DNA from: Pedobacter arcticus A12
Lineage (GTDB): Bacteria > Bacteroidota > Bacteroidia > Sphingobacteriales > Sphingobacteriaceae
Direction: 5' to 3'
Length of the DNA stretch: 64,000 nt
Assembly: GCF_000302595.1 (NCBI RefSeq)
Contig: NZ_JH947125.1
Coordinates: 446,884 to 510,883, forward strand
Position 1 is the first letter of the stretch; each line of letters starts with the position of its first letter. Below are positions 26,297-36,065 of the stretch, piece after piece. The position numbers and the translations under genes are program-made. The notes under the pieces are model-generated. The model searched no databases. It was not told the DNA's origin and worked only from the letters and a program-made list of their open reading frames with translations.

Positions 26297-29200
26297 ATGA
26301 GAAATACCTACCTCCCAATTCTAACATGCCTAATTGCCTGTTTGGGTTATACATCTTGCACAACTTATAAACCGTTTTATGCAAAAAGTCAGAAAGACTG
26401 GCAAAAAGCAAATAATCCGGATTCCTTAACTTTAGATTATACTGTTTTTCTAATCGGAGATGTAGGGAAACCATCTTTAGATGTGCAGGAACCTACGTTA
26501 AAGCTGATGGAAAGTCAGATGTATAAGATAGACACCATTATTAAAAACTTACAGGACACGGTGATCAATAAAACATCGAGCAATAAGGACGCAGTGATTT
26601 TTATGGGTGATAATATTTACGAACACGGCATGCCAGAAGCGGACGCTGTTGACCGTAAAGAAAAGGAGCAACTTATTACAGAGCAGTTAAAAGTAGTAAA
26701 GGATTTTAAAGGTAAACGGATTTTTATACCTGGTAATCATGACTGGAATAGAAGCGCTTATGGAGGCTTAGAAGCTGTAAAAAGGCAAGAAGCATTTGTA
26801 GAAAATTACCTAGATAGCACAGATGTCTTTTTACCTAGTAACGGATGTGCTGGGCCAGTAGAGGTGCAGATGAATGGTAACCTGGTTATTATTGCTATTG
26901 ATAGCGAATGGTGGTTAACTACAAATGCCCGATCGGATCGGTACCAACAAGGATGTACGGTTACAACCGAAGACCAGTTGATTGTTCAAATCAAAGATAT
27001 TATTTTAAGAAATAAGGGTAAAAACATTGTTTTTACAATGCATCATCCGTTATTTTCAAACGGAAAGCATGGTGGCTATTTTACTTTATTAGATTATATT
27101 TTTCCACTAACCCTAGTTCGACCTAATGCTTACATTCCTTTACCCGTAATTGGTTCAATTTATCCGTTAATGAGGCAGTACGGTCTTTCTCGTCAAGATA
27201 TATCGAACAAGAAATACCAAGATTTACGTAACAAGTTATTGGCACTTATTGAGGATAAACCGAATATCGTTATGGCATCTGGGCATGAGCATGCTTTAAT
27301 GCTCACCAAATACAAAAGCCAGAATTTTGTAACCAGCGGTGCAGGAAGTAAAAATAGTGCACTTTTTAAAGGCAACGGTGCGCTTTTCGGTCATGGTACT
27401 AAAGGTTTTGCAAGGCTAAACTATTATAAAAACGGACAATGTTGGATAGAATTTTGGGAACCAATAGACGATGGAAGCAAGGGTAAGTTGGTTTACCGTT
27501 CACCGCTGTATGCGTTACCTTCAACCAAACAAAAAGTAAAAATTGAAGCCCTTACCAATTACAGCGATTCAACAAAAACAATGGCTGTAGGGGAGCAGTA
27601 CAAAGCTTCCAAATTTAAACAATGGCTTTTTGGAGAACATTACCGCTCTGTTTGGGCAACCCCGATAGAGATACCTTACCTTGATTTAACAAAATTTGCT
27701 GGTGGTTTAACGCCTTTGCAATTAGGTGGTGGAAAACAGACTACATCTTTAAGATTAGAAGGAAAAGACAAAATTCAATATCAGTTTAGAACGATAGATA
27801 AAAATCCAGCAGAATTGTTGCCAGAAGGATTTAGACCAACCTTCGCGGGTGATTTTGTTCAGGATCAGATATCTTCAGCTCATCCGTATGGCGCTTTAGT
27901 AGTGCCTGGCTTAGCGGATGCCATTGGTGTTTTTCATGCAAATCCAAAAGTGGTTTACATGCCATATTCAAATCTTTTAGGTCCGTACATTCAGGAAGTT
28001 GGCGGTAGAGTAGGTATTATTGAGGTTCGCCCAGATGAAGATTTGTCGAAATTTAAAGACTTTGGCTATACCAAAAATGCAGTAAGTACCCGTACAATGT
28101 ACGAGAAGATTAGAGAGGATAATGACAATGAGGTTGATCAACAAGGATTTTTAAAAGCTCGCTTATTTGATATCTTAATTGGCGATTGGGACCGACATGA
28201 GGATCAATGGCGTTGGGCAGAATTTAAAAAGAAAGGTAAAGGCGATATTTACAAACCAATACCACGGGATAGAGATCAGGTTTTTACCAAGTTTGATGGT
28301 GTTCTACCTCGGATAGCCAGTAAAGCAATTCCAGATGTACAGTCTTTTGAAATGAAAATTGAAGACCCTGCGAAATTATCTATTGCGGCCCGGAATTTAG
28401 ACAGAAATCTGCTTACCAAATTAACGTATTCAGATTGGATGGAAACTGCCACGTTTATGAAGAATAGACTTACCGATGCAGTGATAGAAAAATCAGTGCG
28501 CCAGATGCCGGCGCCCGCATTTGCACTAACCGGAGAAGAGCTGATTGCCAAGTTGAAATCTCGTAGAAATCAATTGGAAGAAGTAGCTGCAAAATATTAT
28601 AAAATATTAAATGAAGAAGTAACCATTACAGGTTCAGAAAAGTACGAATACGTGGTGATTAACCGCGAAAAAGATAGTACTGGAGTTACCATGTACAAAA
28701 CAAAAAAAGACGGTAAAATCGATAAAACAATTTACGCTCGCGTTTTTGATAATAACCTAACCCGCCAAATAAATTTTTACCTGTTAGATGAAAAAGACAG
28801 CCTAGTTGTTAAAGGAAAATCAGACCGACCAATAAAATTGAAAGTGGTTGGTGGCTCACAAAACGATTTTTTGGCTGACAGTGCCGAGAATGGTAGAACG
28901 GTTTTTTACGACACGCAAAAAAATAAATTTGTAAAGGGAAACAACACAAGAGTTTATAAGTCTGATGGTGCTTGGGTTAACGAATTTTTGCCAGATAATT
29001 TTAGTTATGACAAAGGATCGTTTTTGCCCAATGCCGATTATAAAAATGCAAAAGACGGTATTTTCTTAGGTATTGTTTACCAAACAAAACATTATGGTTT
29101 CAGAAAATCGCCATACAGTTTTGAACAGAAAATATCTTTACTACATTCTATTCAAACCAAAGCGCTTGTAGGGAAATATAGGTCTACTTTCTATTCATTA

Positions 29201-30043
29201 TTTGCACATAAGTATGATTTGGTTGCCAATGCAAATTACGCAGGACCAGCTTATTCATTTAATTTTTATGGCATAGGAAATGGCACAGTAAATTTGGATG
29301 ACAAGTCAGATTATTACAGAGTACGTTCTGAATCTTATGACGTACAATTTTATTTACAACGCAGAATGTCTGAAAAGGTGAAGTTTGGAGTTGGACCGGG
29401 TTTCCAATTTGTAAAAATCAACCAACCAAGCGGAATAAATTTTTTAGCAACACAACCTAATGCTTATAAAAACCCAGGGAGATTTCTAACGCTTAAATCC
29501 TACTTTGACATTTCTTTGGTGGATACCAAATTAAAACCACAGACAGGTTTAAAATGGCATAACGCTATCGACTACTTTAACGAAGTTGGAGGTGATAAAG
29601 ATAAGTTTGTAAGGTTAAGTACAGATTTGTCTGCTTTCGGCACACCAAATATTGGCTTACCTTTAACTTTGGCCTTGCGTTTAGGCGCCCAAACCAATAT
29701 TGGAGATTATAAGTTTTATCAGGCAAACTCCATCGGTAACAACGAAAATCTAAGAGGATTCAGAAACGAAAGATTCTCCGGAAAGTCTGCTTATTATGCC
29801 AATTCCGAAGTTAGATTTCCGGTTACTTCTTTTAGAAACTACATTTTAACCGGAGATTTTGGGGTTTATGGTTTTTATGATGTGGCCAAGGTGGGCAATA
29901 GCTTTGCCGACTCTAAGAAATGGCATCAAGGTTACGGGCCAGGTGTTTGGATAAACCTATATAACAAGTTTTTAGTTACAGCAGGTTATGGTTTCTCTAA
30001 AGAAAGTAGGTTAATTTCTTTCGACGTTGGTTATAGATTTTAA
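26297..30043 (+). CDS. calcineurin-like metallophosphatase fused to an Omp85/BamA-type barrel
   Basis: 1248 residues. The N-terminus carries a lipobox (LGYTSC, Cys21). Residues about 48-400 are a calcineurin-like phosphoesterase with all main motifs: FLIGDVGKP, FMGDNIYEHG, IPGNHDWNRS, TMHHPLFSNGKHG and ASGHEHALML. A middle region (about 440-900) has no clear name for me; it includes KARLFDILIGDWDRHEDQW, kinase-like in look. The C-terminal 300 residues are a beta-barrel with the Omp85 signature NENLRGFRNERFSGKSAYY and a terminal Phe. The protein would place a phosphatase domain at the outer membrane, on a lipid anchor and a barrel. Substrate unknown. It is fused in frame with no stop or shift and follows the SdiA-regulated lipoprotein gene with no gap. 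Confidence 0.85.
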   Translation: MRNTYLPILTCLIACLGYTSCTTYKPFYAKSQKDWQKANNPDSLTLDYTVFLIGDVGKPSLDVQEPTLKLMESQMYKIDTIIKNLQDTVINKTSSNKDAVIFMGDNIYEHGMPEADAVDRKEKEQLITEQLKVVKDFKGKRIFIPGNHDWNRSAYGGLEAVKRQEAFVENYLDSTDVFLPSNGCAGPVEVQMNGNLVIIAIDSEWWLTTNARSDRYQQGCTVTTEDQLIVQIKDIILRNKGKNIVFTMHHPLFSNGKHGGYFTLLDYIFPLTLVRPNAYIPLPVIGSIYPLMRQYGLSRQDISNKKYQDLRNKLLALIEDKPNIVMASGHEHALMLTKYKSQNFVTSGAGSKNSALFKGNGALFGHGTKGFARLNYYKNGQCWIEFWEPIDDGSKGKLVYRSPLYALPSTKQKVKIEALTNYSDSTKTMAVGEQYKASKFKQWLFGEHYRSVWATPIEIPYLDLTKFAGGLTPLQLGGGKQTTSLRLEGKDKIQYQFRTIDKNPAELLPEGFRPTFAGDFVQDQISSAHPYGALVVPGLADAIGVFHANPKVVYMPYSNLLGPYIQEVGGRVGIIEVRPDEDLSKFKDFGYTKNAVSTRTMYEKIREDNDNEVDQQGFLKARLFDILIGDWDRHEDQWRWAEFKKKGKGDIYKPIPRDRDQVFTKFDGVLPRIASKAIPDVQSFEMKIEDPAKLSIAARNLDRNLLTKLTYSDWMETATFMKNRLTDAVIEKSVRQMPAPAFALTGEELIAKLKSRRNQLEEVAAKYYKILNEEVTITGSEKYEYVVINREKDSTGVTMYKTKKDGKIDKTIYARVFDNNLTRQINFYLLDEKDSLVVKGKSDRPIKLKVVGGSQNDFLADSAENGRTVFYDTQKNKFVKGNNTRVYKSDGAWVNEFLPDNFSYDKGSFLPNADYKNAKDGIFLGIVYQTKHYGFRKSPYSFEQKISLLHSIQTKALVGKYRSTFYSLFAHKYDLVANANYAGPAYSFNFYGIGNGTVNLDDKSDYYRVRSESYDVQFYLQRRMSEKVKFGVGPGFQFVKINQPSGINFLATQPNAYKNPGRFLTLKSYFDISLVDTKLKPQTGLKWHNAIDYFNEVGGDKDKFVRLSTDLSAFGTPNIGLPLTLALRLGAQTNIGDYKFYQANSIGNNENLRGFRNERFSGKSAYYANSEVRFPVTSFRNYILTGDFGVYGFYDVAKVGNSFADSKKWHQGYGPGVWINLYNKFLVTAGYGFSKESRLISFDVGYRF

Positions 30044-30073
30044 TTGATTAAACCAAAAAAGCATTTTTAATTT

Positions 30074-31015
30074 ATGTTGAAGACTTTTGAACAAGACGTA
30101 ATAGTAGGATTAACATCGGCAGAGAAATTTTTACCTTCCAAATATTTTTATAATGATGAAGGTAGTCGGATTTTTAAGGAGATTATGGAGATGCCATCCT
30201 ATTACCTGAGCAATTGCGAATATGAGATTTTAGCTTTACAGGCTGCCGGTATTCATGATAAACTGGGCTTTGATGAGCCATTTAACATTATTGAGCTGGG
30301 TGCTGGCGACGGAACAAAAACGTTTAAACTGTTGCAATATCTGTTAACACAAAAAGTGAGTTTTGATTATATCCCGATAGATATCTCGCAAGAAGCGATG
30401 AATATGTTGAGCGAAACCTTACATTTAAAATTGCCAGAGCTAAGCATTAAACCCGCAATTGGTGATTATTTTGAAGTTTTGGATCAGCTTAAGCATACCA
30501 ATAAACAACAAAGTCTACTTTTGTTTTTGGGCAGTAACATTGGTAATTATCCTAATAAGGAAGCTATTGAGCTCATGCAACTGTTAAACAAGTGCATGAA
30601 AAAGGGAGATAAATTATTGATGGGGATTGATTTACAGAAAAACCCAAAGGTTATTTATGATGCTTATTCTGATAGTGGAGGAATTACCAAGCGCTTTAAC
30701 CTCAATTTGCTGAAAAGAATAAATAGGGAATTGGGTGCTAACTTTGATATTGACCAGTTTGATTTTTACTGCTATTATAATCCCAGAAATGGCGAATTAT
30801 TTAGTTATTTGGTAAGTTTAGCAGAACAGGAAGTATTTTTGCCCAATACAAACACAAAACTTTTTTTTAGAAAAGATGAAATCATTTGGACAGAGCAATC
30901 GAAGAAATATAATTTTAAAGAAATTGAATTATTAGCCGAACAATCTGGTTTTTCGGTTGTAAATTGTTTTATAGATAGTAAGCGATATTTTACAGATAGC
31001 TTACTTAGCAAATAG
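30074..31015 (+). CDS. egtD: L-histidine N-alpha-methyltransferase
   Basis: 313 residues of the Methyltransf_33 family. The N-terminal PSKYFYNDEGSRIFKEIMEMPSYYL is the family opening, the SAM loop is IIELGAGDGTKTFKLL (near 76-90), followed by YIPIDISQEAM and LFLGSNIGNYP. It trimethylates histidine to hercynine, the first step of ergothioneine synthesis. The partner egtB is 6 kb away on the other strand. msrA follows 11 bp downstream, so thiol-based and methionine-sulfoxide protection may be co-expressed. Confidence 0.9.
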   Translation: MLKTFEQDVIVGLTSAEKFLPSKYFYNDEGSRIFKEIMEMPSYYLSNCEYEILALQAAGIHDKLGFDEPFNIIELGAGDGTKTFKLLQYLLTQKVSFDYIPIDISQEAMNMLSETLHLKLPELSIKPAIGDYFEVLDQLKHTNKQQSLLLFLGSNIGNYPNKEAIELMQLLNKCMKKGDKLLMGIDLQKNPKVIYDAYSDSGGITKRFNLNLLKRINRELGANFDIDQFDFYCYYNPRNGELFSYLVSLAEQEVFLPNTNTKLFFRKDEIIWTEQSKKYNFKEIELLAEQSGFSVVNCFIDSKRYFTDSLLSK

Positions 31016-31026
31016 GAAGTATTGAG

Positions 31027-31578
31027 ATGGAAAATAATTTAGAAGTTGTAACATTAGGTGGTGGCTGTTTTTGGTGTACAGAAGCGGTACTGCAAAGATT
31101 AAAGGGAGTAGTGAAAATTGAATCGGGGTATGCAAACGGCTTAACGCCAAACCCAAGCTATGAAATGGTTTGTAGTGGAATTTCTGGCTATGTTGAAGTT
31201 GTACAAGTTACTTTTGATAGTTCTATTTTAAGTTATAAAGATTTGTTGAATGTTTTTATGACCAGCCATGATCCAACAAGTTTGAACCGCCAAGGTGCAG
31301 ATGCGGGAACACAATACCGTTCAGGGATTTATTACCACAATCTAGAGCAAAAGCATGCTACAGAAGAGGTTCTGGCAGCATTAGCTTCGGTTTATAGTAA
31401 GCCTATTGTAACGGAACTTAAACCTTTAAGTAATTATTTCCCGGCAGAAGTTTCTCATCAGAATTACTATAATCAGAATCAGTATGCTGGTTATTGCATG
31501 GCAGTTATTGAGCCTAAAGTATCTAAATTGAGAGCTCAGTACGCAACTATGCTTAGTAAGGAAGCTTTGGAGGAGTGA
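31027..31578 (+). CDS. msrA: peptide-methionine (S)-S-oxide reductase
   Basis: 183 residues. The catalytic motif is GGCFWCTEA with nucleophile Cys14; further family segments are SGYANGLTPNPSYEMVCSG, HDPTSLNRQGADAGTQYRS and HQNYYNQNQYAGYC. The TPNPSYEMVCSG segment and the conserved Tyr pair are as in active enzymes. It reduces oxidised methionine in proteins. It probably shares a transcript with egtD upstream. Confidence 0.95.
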   Translation: MENNLEVVTLGGGCFWCTEAVLQRLKGVVKIESGYANGLTPNPSYEMVCSGISGYVEVVQVTFDSSILSYKDLLNVFMTSHDPTSLNRQGADAGTQYRSGIYYHNLEQKHATEEVLAALASVYSKPIVTELKPLSNYFPAEVSHQNYYNQNQYAGYCMAVIEPKVSKLRAQYATMLSKEALEE

Positions 31579-31679
31579 GCAAGTCCGCTGTTTTAAAGTC
31601 CGCAGTCGGCAATCAGAAATTGCTGTTTATGTCTCCTGCTGATGGCGATATAATCCGAAATTAATAAGCGCAATTGTGG

Positions 31680-32111
31680 TTAAAACCCGCGTAAAGCCAA
31701 ATACTCGTTTTCTTTGGCAGTCATAGTGGTTTTATCTTTGGTGGTTTTGTCTTTATAACCTAGCAAATGCAAAGTGCTGTGTATCATTACACGGTGCAGT
31801 TCGTCTTTTACGGAAGTTTTAAAAGTTTTTGCATTTTCGCGAATCCGATCTATACTGATAAAGATGTCTCCTAAAATATCGTTTTCAGTTTCCGAATTAT
31901 CAAAAGTTACTGTATCGGTATAAGTGTCGTGGTTTAAATATTCTCTGTTGATGTTCAGCAGGTAATCATCAGAACAAAAAATAAAATTAAGTTCCAACAG
32001 TTCGTAGCCTTCGGTTTTAATATTAATTAAAAGCCAATTACGTAATAACGTAACCTGTGTAGGCTTAAAAGTAGTTTCTTCAGAAAAAAAGTTGATCGCA
32101 ATTGTGCTCAT
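31680..32111 (-). CDS. ybeY: endoribonuclease YbeY
   Basis: 143 residues, near the usual length. Family features are LNFIFCSDDYLLNINREYLNHDTYTDTVTF, LGDIFISIDRIRENA and the metal motif HSTLHLLGYKDK. His111 and His115 are present, but the third zinc ligand, normally His in GxDH, is Asp121 here (KD in place of DH). From memory this change is common in Bacteroidetes YbeY. It functions in 16S rRNA maturation and ribosome quality control. Its ATG overlaps the stop of the upstream ATPase gene by one base (TAATG). Confidence 0.9.
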   Translation of the reverse strand: MSTIAINFFSEETTFKPTQVTLLRNWLLINIKTEGYELLELNFIFCSDDYLLNINREYLNHDTYTDTVTFDNSETENDILGDIFISIDRIRENAKTFKTSVKDELHRVMIHSTLHLLGYKDKTTKDKTTMTAKENEYLALRGF

Positions 32112-32542
32112 TAATACCTAAAGTGCAGTTCTACCTCGTTACCTCTGCTGTTAAAAATGCACTGATCTGCCAAGCGTTTCATGATAAATACACCACGGCC
32201 AGTCAATTTTTCCAAATTATCTAAGTCGGTAGGGTCTGGTATGTTGTTGAAATCAAAACCTTCGCCTTCATCTGCAACGGTAAAAACCAAGCGCTTGTTT
32301 AAAATAACATCAAGGTTAACATAAACTTTTTTGTCAGGGTTCTGCTTATTACCATGATAAATTGCGTTTGTAATAGCTTCGTTTAAACAAGTCATTAGAT
32401 TAGCATAAACATCTTCGCCAATTTCTAATTTTTGTACAAGGTCATCAATAAAGTTTTCCAGTACTGCAACGCTCTCGCTATTTGATGGTAATTGAAGAGA
32501 ATATAACTCGTTTTCCATAATAGTGTCTGTGAAGTTGTCCAT
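32111..32542 (-). CDS. anti-sigma-type serine kinase / HATPase_c_2 protein (RsbW-like)
   Basis: 143 residues forming a single GHKL ATPase fold: N-box CLNEAITNAIYHGNKQNPDKK, G1 box VADEGEGFDFNNIPDPTD and GRGVFIMKRLADQ as G2. A second Met at residue 9 is an alternative start. The family includes RsbW and SpoIIAB, kinases of anti-anti-sigma proteins, but no STAS protein or sigma factor is encoded nearby, so its partner is unknown. It sits between the DUF4175 gene (2 bp) and ybeY (1-bp overlap) in a tight group. Confidence 0.85.
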   Translation of the reverse strand: MDNFTDTIMENELYSLQLPSNSESVAVLENFIDDLVQKLEIGEDVYANLMTCLNEAITNAIYHGNKQNPDKKVYVNLDVILNKRLVFTVADEGEGFDFNNIPDPTDLDNLEKLTGRGVFIMKRLADQCIFNSRGNEVELHFRY

Positions 32543-32544
32543 AT

Positions 32545-35500
32545 TTACTCTCCCAAATTTAATATTTTAAAGTATTCTGTTATTTTATTCTTGTAAAAAT
32601 AGTTTAAAGATGGAGGCACAGTTTTAATTTGCTGCGTCTCTTTAAGTTTTAGCTTTTGGTATTCTTCCAAAATTAGGTTATAATTCGGGTAAAATTCCTT
32701 TGGTGCTTTACTTTCTCTTTTATTATCCTGCTCCCGCTCGCGGTCTGCTTTTTCGGCTTCCAGCAATCTTGTTTGTATTTCCTGCTGTCTGGTTAGCGCT
32801 TCTTGTGTAATACGTCTGTTTACGAGATCGGCTTCGGTTTGTTCCATTTGTTTTATAATTTTTTCCAAATTGCCCAGTTTTCCCTGTCCGTCTTTGTTTA
32901 AGCTATTGTTGACTTCTTGTAGCGCTTGCCTTATCATTTGCTGTTGTTGCGCCATTTTAGCCAGACTTTCCGAAATTTCTTTACCACCTTTTTGTCCTGG
33001 CATAATGCCCTGTTGTTGCATGGCATCTTTTGCTTTCTGCATGTTTTTGTTCAGTTGTTGCTGCATTTTGCTTAGTTCAGATAAGCCTGGCTTATGCTTT
33101 CCACCTTTGCCACCCGATTTTGCGTTTTTCATGGCATTCTGCAATTGTTGCAACGCTTCACTCAACATTAAAGCCAAATTATTAATACCGGTTAAAGCAA
33201 ACTGCTGATTTCTGTTGGCTTCGCTTATTTTTTGCTCGGTAATTTGTTCTATGGCAAGGTTTATCTGTTGGTTAATATTTGTAATTTCTTTATTTACAGT
33301 AGATTGTATTTGCGGAACCAATTTGCTGAGGCTGTACAGACTGTCGGCAACTGTTTTTAGGTTTTCTTTAATTTCCAGTTGTTTTTGCCCGAGTTTTACA
33401 AAGTTTGGATCATCTTGGTTACTATTTTTGAAATCAAGCATCAGCTTTTCCTGGTCAAATGACGTTTTAAGGAGGTTCTTCAAAATCATTCGCAGTTGCT
33501 GTTCATTAACCTTGTTTTCCGCTTCTTGTCCGCCCTGCATGCTGTCTTTTAGCTTCTGTGCTAAATCCTGCATTTTTCCAGAAGCACCTTTTTGTGCTTC
33601 TGTCGCATCCTGTTTTTTGTTATTCTCTAAATTTTTGTCTGCGTTGTCCAAATCCTTGTCAATGTTCTGTTGGTCTTGCTTTTCGATATTGAAATCCTCA
33701 GGTTTTTCTAGCAGTTCATTTTTTTCCTGTACATCTTTTAAGTCTTTTTTAATCCCATCAAAATCCTTTTTTAGTTGTTCTTGTTGCTTTTTAATTTCCG
33801 TTGTAGGTTTTGATTTAACATCGTTACTTAGCTGTTCTTGTTTTTTTGCGAGCTCTTCTAATTTGTCAATGGTATTATTTAGTTTTTGTTCAACAGCCAG
33901 TTTTTTATAGAGCTCTAAAATTCTGTCGAGTTCTTTTTGTAAAGATTTATTGTCTAATTGCATCTTCTGCAATTCGTCCTGACTCCTATCTTTCTGGTTT
34001 TTGTCGATCAGCTTTTGTAAATTTTCTAACAAATCCTTCGTTTTTTTATCAAGTACATTTTCAAACAAATCCTGGATCTGCTTTTGTTTTTCTAACAGAT
34101 CTTTATTTTGCTTTTCTAAATCTTTGGATTGCTCTAAATTTTGTTTTCCATCTTTTTGTATGTCGTCAATTAGTTTTTCAAGGCTTTTTTTCTCTGCCAC
34201 TAAATTCTCAATCCGTTTTTTCTGTTCGTAATCAAGATTTTTTTGGTCCATTAGATCTTGCGTTAGCTTTTTGGTTTCCTGCTGTATTTTATCGGCCTTT
34301 TTAATAGCCTGTTGCATTTTTTGCTGAATACTTTCAGTGCTTTCTGCTAATTTTTCAACCTGTTCTATAGTGCTCGCTAATTTATAAATCCGTTTAATAG
34401 ATTGCGTATGTTTTGATCCGTTTACGCCATCGTTATCTGCAACATCAAAATAGTAAGAAATTTCTTCGCCGGGTTTAATTCCCAGTTGCTTTAACGGCCA
34501 TACATAAAAGAAATTACTTTGTAAAAGCCCTTTGTTAAAGTTTACCGGTATAGTAAACAACTTTCCTTGTCTGTTTTTGTCGGTCGCTTTTAACAGCTGA
34601 TAATGGAAATTTAGGGAGCTTAACCCATAATCGTCGCTGGTGTTGCCTATAAAATAAAGCACATTTACATTTGCAGAATCAATACGCTCTTGCACTTCAA
34701 TTTTGGGGTATTCGTCGGTAATCACTGTTAAACTGTAAGCTACAGAATCACTAACTACAGATTCGTTATTTTTAAAATTGATACTGTATTTTCCACTTTT
34801 TAATAGCCGGATTTGGGTGTTGAACTGAACGTTATTGTTCTTTTTTGTGGCTGTTGTTTGGTTATTGATTGATAGCGAAACATCATCAACATATTCGGTG
34901 CTAAAATTCCATTTAGCTATTGTCCCCGCCGGAATAGTTAGGTCTCCGGGATTGCTGAGCGTTTCATTTTTCTTTTTAAGATAAGCTGGATAAGTAAGTT
35001 CAACCTGAGAGCTCAAAAGTGAAGGTTTCTTTTTAACCTTAATCTCAATCTCATCAGAGAAAAATTCGCCTGCCTGAAATCTTATTTTTTTATCTTTTTG
35101 CAGGTTTTTAAAATCGTAACTAAAATTAATAATATCTTTTTTGTTGAGCTTAAAGGTGTTAAGGCCATCTACCAAATAAACTTCTTCGGGCACTTGGTTG
35201 CCAGTCATTTTTAAGTTTAATGTTAAATCATCGCCTTGGCGCACAACCAAATTTTTGTTTAAAACATTAAACTCAAAAGGTGCTTGCTTTTTATAAAAAA
35301 CTTGGTGATTAATGATCCGCTCGGTACCATCTTTTAAAACAGACGGTGCTGCAAAAGCAAGTAGAACAACTATGGCAATAGGAATTAAAGCATAGCTGAT
35401 GTACTTTTTATTTTCGGAAAGATTTACCGCCGCTACAAACGGAATAGGTTTAAAGTTGGCAATCCGTTGGTTAATACTGGCTTCAATCAGTTCTTTTTGC

Positions 35501-35871
35501 TCGGGATTTTCAATTGCAAGCTGTTTAAGGTCTAAGGTGTTAATCAGTTTGTCTTGAATATCAGGAAAATGATTTCCGATAATAACCGAAGCCTGTTGGC
35601 GGTTAATGGTTTTTCCCAACTTAAAATAAGAAACCAGGTGTTTTCCTATCAAAAACCAGAATAAAACCGCCTGTACAGTTATAAATCCATAAAAAATAAT
35701 GCTTCTTACGGTAATGTTGAAATAGCCATAATACTCAGCAACAATAAAAACCAAATAGCTGATCAAAAAACCGGCAATCCACCAAATTAAACCACGTACA
35801 ATTTTGTTCAGATAATATTTTCTGATAAAACCGTCTATTTTATGGATTAGCTGTTGGTAGTTTTGGCTCAT
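32545..35871 (-). CDS. DUF4175 family large membrane and coiled-coil protein
   Basis: 1108 residues from the ATG at 35871 (MSQNYQQLI); an upstream in-frame ATG at 35913 adds 14 residues not expected in the family. Three membrane helices lie in the first 185 residues (near 25-45, 55-78 and 158-178), followed by Ig-like beta domains (about 190-490) exposed to the periplasm, then about 500 residues of very Gln-, Lys- and Glu-rich coiled coil. The C-terminus is basic and ends SLNYFYKNKITEYFKILN. The family is conserved in Bacteroidetes and has no firm function. It is the first gene of the group with the RsbW-like ATPase and ybeY. Confidence 0.85.
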   Translation of the reverse strand: MSQNYQQLIHKIDGFIRKYYLNKIVRGLIWWIAGFLISYLVFIVAEYYGYFNITVRSIIFYGFITVQAVLFWFLIGKHLVSYFKLGKTINRQQASVIIGNHFPDIQDKLINTLDLKQLAIENPEQKELIEASINQRIANFKPIPFVAAVNLSENKKYISYALIPIAIVVLLAFAAPSVLKDGTERIINHQVFYKKQAPFEFNVLNKNLVVRQGDDLTLNLKMTGNQVPEEVYLVDGLNTFKLNKKDIINFSYDFKNLQKDKKIRFQAGEFFSDEIEIKVKKKPSLLSSQVELTYPAYLKKKNETLSNPGDLTIPAGTIAKWNFSTEYVDDVSLSINNQTTATKKNNNVQFNTQIRLLKSGKYSINFKNNESVVSDSVAYSLTVITDEYPKIEVQERIDSANVNVLYFIGNTSDDYGLSSLNFHYQLLKATDKNRQGKLFTIPVNFNKGLLQSNFFYVWPLKQLGIKPGEEISYYFDVADNDGVNGSKHTQSIKRIYKLASTIEQVEKLAESTESIQQKMQQAIKKADKIQQETKKLTQDLMDQKNLDYEQKKRIENLVAEKKSLEKLIDDIQKDGKQNLEQSKDLEKQNKDLLEKQKQIQDLFENVLDKKTKDLLENLQKLIDKNQKDRSQDELQKMQLDNKSLQKELDRILELYKKLAVEQKLNNTIDKLEELAKKQEQLSNDVKSKPTTEIKKQQEQLKKDFDGIKKDLKDVQEKNELLEKPEDFNIEKQDQQNIDKDLDNADKNLENNKKQDATEAQKGASGKMQDLAQKLKDSMQGGQEAENKVNEQQLRMILKNLLKTSFDQEKLMLDFKNSNQDDPNFVKLGQKQLEIKENLKTVADSLYSLSKLVPQIQSTVNKEITNINQQINLAIEQITEQKISEANRNQQFALTGINNLALMLSEALQQLQNAMKNAKSGGKGGKHKPGLSELSKMQQQLNKNMQKAKDAMQQQGIMPGQKGGKEISESLAKMAQQQQMIRQALQEVNNSLNKDGQGKLGNLEKIIKQMEQTEADLVNRRITQEALTRQQEIQTRLLEAEKADREREQDNKRESKAPKEFYPNYNLILEEYQKLKLKETQQIKTVPPSLNYFYKNKITEYFKILNLGE

Positions 35872-36065
35872 TTTTATAGGCTTTAAACTTAGTAAAAGTT
35901 TGGCATTGAACAATATAAATAAGAAGATGTTTAAATAAATACCTTCTTATTAACGTAGGCTAAAAAGGACGGAATCAGTGTGTTAACAACCAATATGTTG
36001 CTTATAATGCTATTGCACAGTAATTGTAACACTAGCGAAAATAGTTTTAACATAAATAGATTATT

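Noticed and set aside
33215-33910. A 231-codon open frame on the plus strand inside the DUF4175 gene
   Set aside because: It is antisense to the Gln/Lys-rich coiled coil; its Cys-, Ser- and Phe-rich composition is the mirror of those codons and it has no family likeness.
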